From Zygaena filipendulae (Eukaryota > Arthropoda > Insecta > Lepidoptera > Zygaenidae), in assembly GCA_907165275.2 (NCBI GenBank), contig OU015660.1, positions 7,628,501 to 7,692,500 of the forward strand: a stretch of DNA of 64,000 nucleotides, written 5' to 3'. Shown here piece by piece: positions 1 through 9,600 of the stretch (the first letter of the stretch is position 1; each line of letters opens with the position of its first letter). A model generated the notes under the pieces. It had not been told where the DNA came from. It was given only the letters and a program-made list of their open reading frames with translations, and did not search any database. The translations under genes and the position numbers were made by a program.

Positions 1-1295
1 ATGTGGATACTCCACGTTCCTACGACTGCCTACAAAAACATTACAGTAGTTCTATGTAAACCTATTATAACATTAATGGTTATTATAATTATGTACCTAT
101 ATAGTGGCCTTCACTGACAAAAGACCCTCATTCACGTGATGAGCACTTCCAGGGAAAGGGTGGCAGATAAACATATTTGCTACTTTCCTTCCCTAATACC
201 GTCATTTATTCAGTGTTATCTTGTAAAGGTTTGTGATATGGCATGAATTTTGACGAAGTTATTATTTTGTTAAAAAAAATTTTAACCAAAAATATATACT
301 ATACCTATCCCCAGGGTTTGAGTCCCGTGAATTTTAGACATCCATATAACTGTTGTTATTTACCTTGTCGTATCTTTACGTTTCATTTCAGTCTCTACCT
401 ACATATTTTTTCTTGCGCACCTACAATTCTCAATGATCATCCTGTTTTGCTCTTAAACCCTTTAGGTTTTGAATACCTTTAGTAGGTAAGTTTTTGGGGT
501 ACCAGGAGATATAAAAAGAAAATATATAATTGGTTACCTGCCACTCTCCACCCACCTCTTTGCAAAAATCGCGTGAAACAAACAAAAACATGCATTTATT
601 GTATTAATAAGTAGTAGTGTAGAATAATTTAAATACTAAGAAACCGAAATTAAGACCAATGTTTGATCTTCTGAACTTCGCAGTCACTTTCATATTATTA
701 TATTTATTATTTGCATTTCTCCACAGAAGCAACAAGGTACAACAAAAGTTGTAGGTAGGTACTATTATTAATATCCATTGTAAGCAAAACCACTTATTGT
801 GTGCAAAAGTATTTAAATAAGACACTTGGATTTTATTCAAATAAACTAACTATATTCAGCTAAAAGTTATTTTCGAAAATGTAGGTACGTAAAGAAGTAG
901 TTTGAATTTGCTCACGGATCTCCCCGAATTGCTAAAAAAACTGTCTGTCAAAGATAACGGTTGGGACAAATGATTCAAATATATTATGTACGAGGGGGAC
1001 TCTTATAGAGTATGAGGTAGCTAGATCTAGATCGGTATTATTATGTAAAAGGATGATACTAATAAAAATAAAATTGACTAAAAATTTGTATAAGCACAGC
1101 AAAACATTAGATTTAGTGCAGTCTAAAATTTTTATCGGTAGATGAATATAGACAAATTTAATGGTTTTTGAATTAGGAAAACATTTTTTTTATAGTATAA
1201 ACTAAAGTTTAATAAAATACTATTATTTATAGAATTTACATAATTGGCATGATGAACTAAATTTAAATTTTAGTCCATCTCTTGCAGATTAATAA
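1..1295. other. Gene-free AT-rich stretch
   Basis: AT-rich, low-coding-potential DNA with scattered GTAGGTA words. The short open frames here (243-482 plus, 604-840 minus) have no recognisable domain and low-complexity composition. I see no repeat copy that I can match elsewhere in the window. Confidence 0.6.
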
Positions 1296-1434
1296 AAATG
1301 TTGGAGTATTTTTCCTTTTTCTACGTAATCAAAAAATAACTGCGATTCAAGTTAAAATTCCGTGTGACGTCACACCTAGGTACACTTTATACTTAGTTAT
1401 GACGTCGAAACCTCCCACTCCTAAACTTTAATGC
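1296..1434 (+). repeat. Dispersed repeat, copy 1 (inverted partner at 23990-24125)
   Basis: This stretch, which contains AAAAAATAACTGCGAT, then a GTGACGTCAC palindrome, then CTCCCACTCCTAAACTTT, reappears in reverse-complement form at 23990-24125 with substitutions and small gaps. Two diverged copies 22 kb apart indicate an old mobile element of unknown class. The CRE-like palindrome TGTGACGTCACA (1363-1374) belongs to the repeat. Confidence 0.55.
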
Positions 1435-1573
1435 GTTTTATCTAAGTAGGTATTTTCTCGAATAATTAGAAAAAAACAAAAAATCTATCGGAAGTAACTC
1501 GCATACGTATAACTAACGACAAGTCTGCATAACGAAATTGACGTGTATACCGTTTTAGCTTGTAACTATAGGG

Positions 1574-1640
1574 GGCCGTATGCCACTCGTTATGATATCC
1601 TGCCTCATTTCTATTACTTTTTATTTTTAAAACCTGGTGT
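1574..1640 (+). repeat. Short dispersed repeat fragment (partner at 45884-45935)
   Basis: The string ATGCCACTCGTTATGATATC and the following TCATTTCT..ACTTTTTAT recur with few changes at 45884-45935. This is a fragment of a dispersed element; the family is not identified. Confidence 0.5.
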
Positions 1641-2813
1641 ATTTTGTATTCTATTTGTAATTCAAAATGATTGTATTTTCTTTTCATTTTTATTTTGTAT
1701 TTTGACACACTCCTATTCTAGATGATCTAAATTAATATTATACCTATGAAGTCCTACCCAATAAATCATTCCTCTCCTTTAAACCCCTTTTAGTTTAAGA
1801 AGCTAACAAGCTATCTATACTTACGGAACTGGCGCACACAAATCACAAATATTCAGAATGCAGTTGACATGTTTAAGTTCGGAATATAATATGTCAAAAA
1901 TATATAGGTAGGTAGGTACATAGTTATTACAAAACTTACAACCTGCAAAAACCATCGCAATTAGCACACACACAAACCACTTCTTTCTCCTTTTAGGTAC
2001 CTACTTAAATAAACTCCAAATTTTCTGTAATAGATAGGTAAGTGGCCATAATTAATTATATCGTACCTATATAAAAACTTTATTTCATAACGGATGCTTT
2101 TTTGAAAATCCAGCTCCAGCATTCCTTTTTAGAAATCTCAAACTTTTATCTTTATCCTTGACGCCGCCACTGTTACTGCTTGTCTCACTCCAAGTATTAA
2201 GCTACTATGCGCAATTGTAACGTCGGGTCTAAGATAGCGTTCACCCTTGGCAGACCTTTAGCGTAATTTGTTATTACTCATTGTGTGCTCACCGCTCGCA
2301 GCCGTGATAACGTGCCGCCCTTGCAAATCTCAAATAAATTCACTCGATTTACTTGTTATCATATCTACCCAATAATTTGGATGCTTAACTTGACTTTCGT
2401 CTCGGGAATTTACTAATGAAATGAAATGAAAAAAATTATCATCTACATTGCATTACACACTGAACTTTTGTTGGTCTCTCTTGAAATAATCTGGTTTTAG
2501 TTACGTGGCGTTGTAGGTACCTAATCCGGTTTTTATTTCAACACAGAGTACATATAGATAACAGCATAGATAGTAGGTAATATAATTAATACAATATGTT
2601 CAACAGTATGGGATCACCACCTGGTATTAAAAATCTGTTACTTATAAAATAGTCTTGTCTAGTCTGTCTAGTTTAGGGACTAGTGCTCCCTTATCGTATC
2701 GTTTTTTGTGTTCAATAAACGCTTTTTTCATATTTTTTTTTATTTTTTTTGTATTTTAGATTTTGATAGTGATATTGAAATCCGCACATTATTTTCTTTA
2801 TATAATACCTATA
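1641..2813. other. Gene-free stretch
   Basis: No gene or recognised repeat seen. The part near 2160-2340 has more balanced base composition than its surroundings but no open frame of note. Confidence 0.5.
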
Positions 2814-3070
2814 CTAGCTGTGCCCTGCGATCTCACCCACGTGGGTTTCTTAACTCCCGCAGTAACTCAAAGTAGCTTAATTTACACCTTTTAACATCAG
2901 CTAATTATCGCAGATTCACCCGCGTAAGTTTCGGAATTCCCGCAGGAACTCCAATATTCTTTCATATTCTTCTTCTCCTTACAATAACAAACACAACAAA
3001 GAAGAACAAGCGAAATCGGTCCAGCCGTTCACGCGTGATGCCGTGACCAAGGGAAATAGGGATTCATTTA
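2814..3070 (-). mobile_element. Helitron-like non-autonomous element, diverged
   Basis: Reading the minus strand, the element ends in the CTAG (CTRR-type) terminus at 2814-2817 preceded by a GC-rich hairpin region (GTGAGATCGCAGGGCACAG). A second partial copy of the same terminal region (CACCCGCGTAAGTTTCGGAATTCCCGC) begins near 2916, followed by a GCGAAATCGGTCCAGCCGTT tract. The CTRR end plus near-terminal hairpin is the Helitron signature, and the sequence resembles the Lep1-type repeats common in Lepidoptera. The 5' boundary is approximate. Confidence 0.6.
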
Positions 3071-3239
3071 TATATATGTATATATTGTATATAGATTAAT
3101 TATATTATGTATAGATATAGTGCAGTATAAAATCAAATCAAATCCAAATTCCATTGTTTTTGGTAACTTAGGCTCGTTGTTTTTGCAAAAATATCACCCA
3201 ACAAGATGATGATTTATTGCGAACGAGTATTTATGGTAT

Positions 3240-3920
3240 ATTTAACTAAATCTCTCCCTCTGGCTTCAACCCAATAGTGTCAGCTCTGATAACAGACAGC
3301 GCACGTGGCACGATTTAACGCGGCTGTTCCTCTTTGCCTCAACGTCCTCTTGCTTCGAGAGATTTTTCACGATTAATTTCTCCACTGTAGGCACTGTCAC
3401 TTTCATTTGTTGGCAAACACCCTCAACAAAAACAGGGATTATAGCCTTAAGCCCTTTAGGTATCCAGCGACTGATTTCCTGTTCGAATTTGTGTAGGGGT
3501 ATAAACGTGTTTATTTATTTGTTTCGTTGTTGTCCGAAATAGAATTTTTCATCAGGATTAAGGCGTTTGAATTTATTTTCAAGTGTTGAAAAACACGACG
3601 ACAATTTCGGGCAACTAAATTGCCTTTACCGTCCCTAACAAGTTTTATCACGAAGTTTATATTCTCAATCTCCTGTTTGAACATTAATGCATCCTTTTTA
3701 TCCGATCGGGCCTAATTGATTTGTTGTCTGTAAACTGCCGGTAATCTCGCTTCTCAATTACGCGAGGTGTATTCGTGTGTCGTATCGCAAACTGTCAGCT
3801 ATTTTATTTATGGGCGGTCAATTGATTGTATTAACGGACCCCGAGGTGGTTGCTCCATAAGTCCGTACCGACTTATCGAACGCCGACTTGGTTCATAAAG
3901 ATGAGAATTTATTTTGTTTT
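3240..3920. other. Non-repetitive, higher-complexity block; possible regulatory DNA
   Basis: About 680 bp upstream of the receptor gene with balanced composition, no long open frame and no match to any repeat seen in the window. It contains several homeodomain-like cores (GATTAATT, CTAATTGATT, TCAATTGATT). Such blocks are often conserved non-coding elements; here that is only an inference from composition. Confidence 0.3.
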
Positions 3921-4144
3921 CCAAACAAATCGATTCTGTGGATTGGGCATTTTTATTGTTATTTAAAACTTTGTGCATATAATATTATATAATATAATTA
4001 ATATAATAAGAATTATCTACTATACCTAACAATTTGAAATTAATATTTTTTTAAGAGATGTTTAATAATAACAATACGATGTAAAAAAAAATACGATGGA
4101 TATACACAATTTTTTTTTGTATAAAATGGTTTATGATATTTTTA

Positions 4145-4483
4145 TACAACGTGTTATTTAATTAACTGAAAACTAGAAAGTAGTTTGCTCAGAATCAACT
4201 AGCGAATCGATCGCAATACCTATGTTTTAATATAGGTTATATTTTTTCATATGTCTAGCCCATGTCTAAATTATTTAGGTACAATATTTAGTAGCAAAAA
4301 AATTCGAACCAGTAGGCGCGGGCGTAGCGCTTGGAATTTCGTAGATAGGCCAGGCCACCTCCAAACTAATGTTGAATAATTTCTAGTATAAATTTTTTCG
4401 ACATAAAATATATTTTAATCATATTATTGTTTATTTTTTAAATGGGGTGTATCAGGTTTTCACTTAATTCATTAACACATATA
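4145..4483 (+). mobile_element. TIR-bearing MITE, copy 1 (uninterrupted)
   Basis: The left end reads TACAACGTGTTA..AATTAACTGAAAAC and the right end GTTTTCACTTAATTCATTAA, an inverted pair of about 28 bp, although the last right-end bases have decayed. The same element occurs at 42361-42942, where it carries a Helitron insertion. Its interior contains TCTAAATTATTTAGGTACAA, the empty site for that insertion. There is no coding capacity. The superfamily is not assigned; a TA duplication is possible. Confidence 0.75.
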
Positions 4484-6420
4484 AGACATCTGATAACAAA
4501 AGGTAACTTAAGTAGACATTAATAAAAAAATAACCCTAGATCCATTTGAAATACGCTATAAAAATAATATATCTTCTAATATTTCATTTAAAAACAAATC
4601 GATAACAGAATAATATATAGAATATTGGAAAAAGGGTAAAATTATGTGGTACCTATTACATCATAATACCTATACCTAAAATGTCTAAAAAAAGGATTAA
4701 AAACAATCGGAAGTGGGCGTTTTTGCCACTTTCTTGTGCCTCCGTCCATTCACGTTTGAATACTGTAGAATTATCATCAATACGTAATATTTTTTCTTTT
4801 ATTTTTTTTCAATTTATGGGGTTAATAAGCAGCGTGTTCAATAAAATTACTAATTGTACCACCAATACTATAGGTAACCACGGGTTACTAAAAAAATATT
4901 CAGAAGTGGTTGTGCATTCACAAAACTTAAGTTTAATTAGAGGCAAAATTTCAGGCCAACTATAGTATTACCTATCAGTTTTACAAGTTTTTATAGTGAA
5001 TTTAATAAAATATCTTAGAAGATTATTCCTTATAGCGGTTAACGATAGTTTCTCTTCTCTATCTAATATTATTTCTACATATTTGGATTGAATAGTGATA
5101 AGACAAGCACGCACAGTGCTGGGTATCGATGCAGTTGGGTGCACCTGACACAGTCCAAAGAGCATTACAAGTATCTACGTGAGCCGAATACAGTAGCGCT
5201 GGAATATCCATGGACTTTAAGGAAGTTAGTAGTATTCATCATCGCCGGGAAGTTAAGTTTTTTATTCTTAACATGGCCGCTATTGGTTAATTAGGTTTTT
5301 TTATTACTTCCTTTGTAAAATTGAACGTGTTCCATAATAATCTATGTAATATCGCTCATTTGTTATTAGATATTGGTATACCGTTTATTTGTTTACTAAA
5401 ACTGTTTAATAAGTACAAAGTCGTAGAATAATATGATTAGGATTATTTTTGACAAAATATGGATAGTATGGGAATGCAAGGTAGTATGTTTACTGTTTAG
5501 GTCCGATAGATAAATCTTCATAAGTCTTATAAATAAATATAATTAACATCAATTTATCTCTTAGAAAAAATTCGATCACAATACGGTACCTATTTGTACA
5601 AAAAGAAGGTAATTAGGCCAAGCTCCCTTATTCCCAGATCGGTTGATTGAACAGAGTCAGTTTAGAGGTAGTGACTGCCACTATATTTACTAGATAGGAC
5701 AATTAAAAAACGATTATAATTATAGAAAAAATATTCTACAACTAAATTTCTTACTTCCTTACTAATATTATAAATGCGAAAGTGATAGCATTCGCAAATG
5801 ATCTTTCTAGTGGTCTTATCTAGATCAGGATATATCTTGTGGTTTACCAAGGCATAACGGTTAGGTGTTTAGTTACGTGACCCGCATATTTGGAATGAGC
5901 AGCATCCCAATTGACACGTGCCAAGCTAGCTTGTGCTAAATTATTACGTGGACATATAATCAAATTTCCCTTTAGGCTTCATATGAAAATTATTGTAGAG
6001 ACACAGTTATGTACCTACAATGTATACCTATAATATTTTAATTTATAAGTAGGTACCTAATTTAATTTCTATTTTGGGTTATCTTTTTAATTTTTTTTAT
6101 TATAGCCTGTATTTTAAAAATAGAACGGATATTATATTTGACTTTGTTCTATGAAAAGTATTTATTAAAAATCAACAATACAAACCCCTGTCCGTTACGG
6201 AGTCGGCGCGAAATGACAAGCAGAGAGGGGGCAGTAACCTCAAAGATATCGCGGCGGGAGGTTGTGCCACTTAGCGACGCGTATACATCGCGATTTCGAT
6301 CGAAAAGTACGCAAACAATAACTTTAACAATAAAAATGACCATAATGATCAAAACTAATAAATTTTAGAAATATGAAAACTTAACTAAAAGTTATTTTCG
6401 AGACAGTTTAAGGTGTAGTT
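4484..6420. other. Gene-free AT-rich stretch upstream of the receptor gene
   Basis: No supported gene. Near 5850-5900 a GGTTAGGTGTTTAGTTACGTGACC string looks like a decayed tRNA-type SINE head but lacks a clear B box. The 5' UTR and transcription start of the receptor gene probably lie in the last part of this interval or further upstream; I cannot place them. Confidence 0.4.
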
Positions 6421-6424
6421 TGCG

Positions 6425-6487
6425 ATGTTTTCCCACTAAACAACTATGGTCAAGTGGTGTGAAAATAGTGTGCGCAATCCTCTATAA
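6425..6487 (+). promoter_or_regulatory. Two short upstream ORFs in the receptor 5' leader
   Basis: ATG at 6425 opens a 4-codon ORF ending at 6439. ATG at 6446 opens a 13-codon ORF (MVKWCENSVRNPL) ending with TAA at 6485-6487. The second has A at -3 and G at +4, a strong start context, and stops only 15 nt before the receptor ATG at 6503. If the leader is unspliced here, these ORFs should reduce receptor translation. Presence of this segment in the mRNA is assumed, not shown. Confidence 0.5.
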
Positions 6488-6502
6488 TCAGTTGTATCAA
6501 GC

Positions 6503-6602
6503 ATGGTCGAGTGTGTAATTAAAAGAGATAAACGTGCATGGAACCAGTTCATAAGTGTCGTGCTACTGCATTTTTTGCTTTTTTTCCCGACGGCTACAAA
6601 AG
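6503..6602 (+). CDS. robo: robo exon 1: start codon and signal peptide
   Basis: ATG at 6503 has A at -3 and G at +4 and an in-frame stop upstream (6485-6487). The 33 codons give a basic stretch (VIKRDKRAW) followed by a hydrophobic core ([16 protein letters not shown]), a classic secretory signal. The donor AAAG|GTGGGT leaves one G, which joins CT of exon 2 to make Ala34, so phase fits exactly. No other upstream exon is needed for a complete protein, although alternative first exons cannot be excluded. Confidence 0.78.
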
Positions 6603-9600
6603 GTGGGTTGGAAAAAATTATGTGACCGCGATAATGCTTCTTCTGGTAGAATTGTAAAATAAAACCAACAGAATAAATCAGATTGGCTGAGCTCACTTAA
6701 TTAACGAATAAAGCCTGTTTTGTAAGAAAAATAAAAGTTTTTTGGTTTCGAACCACAATCAGTTAAAAGTATTTCTTAATTTTTTTTTGTGCAGCTCAAA
6801 GTCGAGCGCCTCGTATCAAGGAACATCCGGCGGACACTGTCGTGGGGAGAAGCGAACCCGCTACCCTGCGGTGCGTGGCTGAAGGAAAACCGAAGCCAAC
6901 AATCTTGTGGTATAAAGATGGTGCCCCACTTACGTCTAGTGATCATCCCCACCGAGTTTTGCTTGAAGATGGATTGCTGTTTCTTAGGTAATCATTTATG
7001 CTATTTATGCTGTACCTAGGTATTTCATATTGGTTTGTGTTCACGCCCTTCGCCCTTACTCACTCAGAAAAAGCGGCATTCCCGTATTCCTTATCTTAGT
7101 GAAAAATAAAAATTTTATAATTTAAAGTTTCTCAATTTAAGTAGGTAATATAATATTTAATTAATATCATAAATTTCTATCTTTCGTATTAAAAAGGAGC
7201 CCTTGTACTTATCCTGTTGTATCTGCTTTTATTTGTTTTTATTGTTGTTGTACCTCTACTACTTTACTGTAAGATTTGATATTAACAGCTTCTCAATTTG
7301 AGGATGTTCTGATCTGGATACAAATAGGTACCTACGTGAAATAGTACATTGTTATCCAAGGGGTGAAAGTAACTCATTTAGTGCCGAGACGGGGTTTGGC
7401 GCCCGAGCGTAGCGAGGGCGCCAATAGTTCGAGGCACTAAATAAGTTACTTTCTCCCGAGGGTAACACTGTGCTTTTCATTACGAATGCAAGGAAAGTCA
7501 AAATAAAAATAGGAATTAGCTAAAGAAAAAATGAGTGAAGATCGGATAGTCGCTTGACACTTTCCCACCTATTTCTTTTTCTTTGGCCGGCTAGCTATTC
7601 AGCCAGTATTTTTTATTTACATTGTGGCGACCTAAAAAAAATATTTTCTTTAATTATTAAGTATTAATTAAAGAAAATAAAAAAATATAAATAGGAATTA
7701 GCTTAAGAAAAAGTGAGTGAATTTTATTTTAATTAATACCTACTTAAACTTTACGTTATTTCAATTTTACATCGCGCTGGCTGTATAGAAAGTTGAAACA
7801 TGGTTCAATAGAAATGTGAAAATAGACCTAGTTTTTTTTTTATAATTTGACAGTTGTCAGTTGAAAGCGATTCTCCCTAGGGCTGAAAAGGGCTACTTTC
7901 AACCCGCTTCTCAGGCAACTTCAGACCTACTTTCTGAGCATGAGTAATGAAAAATATTATTTCCCTTTTTCATAATAAAGAAGCGTGCGTGCGCAGTTAA
8001 AAGAAAGATGGCGCTCTATGCCTGCTGATTAGGAAATGCGCGACGAACACAATACCCTACAGCTTTGAGGCCACGAATAACCGAGTTTAGGGTATTTAAG
8101 TAGTACCAGTACCTACTGAAAAAAGAATGGTTTTTTTATATTCCCTATTGTTGTCTCTTCGAATAGAGTCATGCGTAGCAAGAAGGAAAACGACGAAGGT
8201 GTCTATAGGTGCGTCGCTAGAAATGGAGTTGGCGAGGCTTTCAGCAGAAACGCTACCCTTACTATTGCCGGTAAGTTATTTTCATTTGCGCCGTTGCGCG
8301 TTGCTGTTAGTGAAGTAATTGTTACATGTGACCCCATACACTCTAAGGTTAGTATTTATAATCGCTACTACGGCTTGTTCGTATGGTTCTTTATGTTATA
8401 GTCCTTTATCACTTTTATGCATTTAATTTTGCAGTCAAATGAGTGAAACCAAAATATTGAGGGATGGATAATTCTTATGTAAAGCTTCGAGATTCTAGAG
8501 TCTAGACCAAGTAAATTTATCTGTATAGATGAGGAGTTTTTTTTTTTAATACAGGCCTATAATGTAAAATACAGTACTAAATTCAATATTGGTTTCATTA
8601 TTAACATTGAAGTTTATTTTTTAACGTATTTCAGTCCTCAGAGAAGACTTTAGAACTGAACCTTATGATGTAAAAGTATCTGCTGGTGAAACTGCTGTTC
8701 TCGAATGCTCTCCGCCCAAAGGTGTACCAGAACCATCAGTGCACTGGATAAGGGATGGACAGTCTTTAGACGTCGAAGTTAATGGAAGGTTTGAGAAAAT
8801 ATACTTAGCATACAATAGTGCTTCTATTTTGGTTTGATATGCATATTGGTAAATTTTACTTAAATAATTGATTTTCCATCGATCATAATAATAACTATAC
8901 CTGTGAAAAAATGACTAAAAATTCTTGGGCATTGAAATAAACTTCTCGTTATAATTAACTATCACTTACATTTTATATCACTGTAAAGCTAATGCTTTAC
9001 AGTGATATTTAGTTAACTGTTTCATTTGTTTCGTAGAATATCTGTAGTGGATGATGGTAATTTGAAAATTCTCGAAAGTCTACCCACTGACAGCGGCGTA
9101 TACCGGTGTGTGGCATCGAACGTGGCTGGTGAAAGACAATCGCGTCCTGCTGCGCTACTCGTGTTACGACGACCACATTTTCTAGTGAAACCTAATAATG
9201 TAACGGCGTTAATGGGTCATAACATTGAGTTTCACTGTCAAGTAAGTTATTTTAAAACAATACACGTACAGAGGTTTACTCAGAAATGTATTATTGCATT
9301 CTTATTGTACATTGGTTTTTCTCAGGCAGCGCCAGAATCTGACGTCTCGGTGACATGGTTAAGAGATCATGGTACTTTATCACCATACGCTATAGTTCGA
9401 CGAGGATCTTTGCGTATAGATCGAGTAGGAATATCCGATGCTGGGACTTACAACTGTCGAGCGGAAAGCTATGCTGGAATAAGCACCGCCTCTGCTACGC
9501 TTACTGTGCATTGTAAGAAAGTTTCTGCAGTTTATAATAATTTTGCTTTTAAAACGTCTAAGACGTCTAAGGGTATGTATGTCATCCTAAAACCAATATT

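Noticed and set aside
6538..6602. Alternative start ATG at 6538 in exon 1 of robo
   Set aside because: It is out of frame with exon 2 at the observed donor and gives no Robo sequence, whereas ATG 6503 gives a signal peptide and correct phase.
8127..8401. Two overlapping frames around exon 3
   Set aside because: Only 8167-8270 in the frame encoding the Ig1 end is coding; the extensions read through the acceptor and donor into introns.
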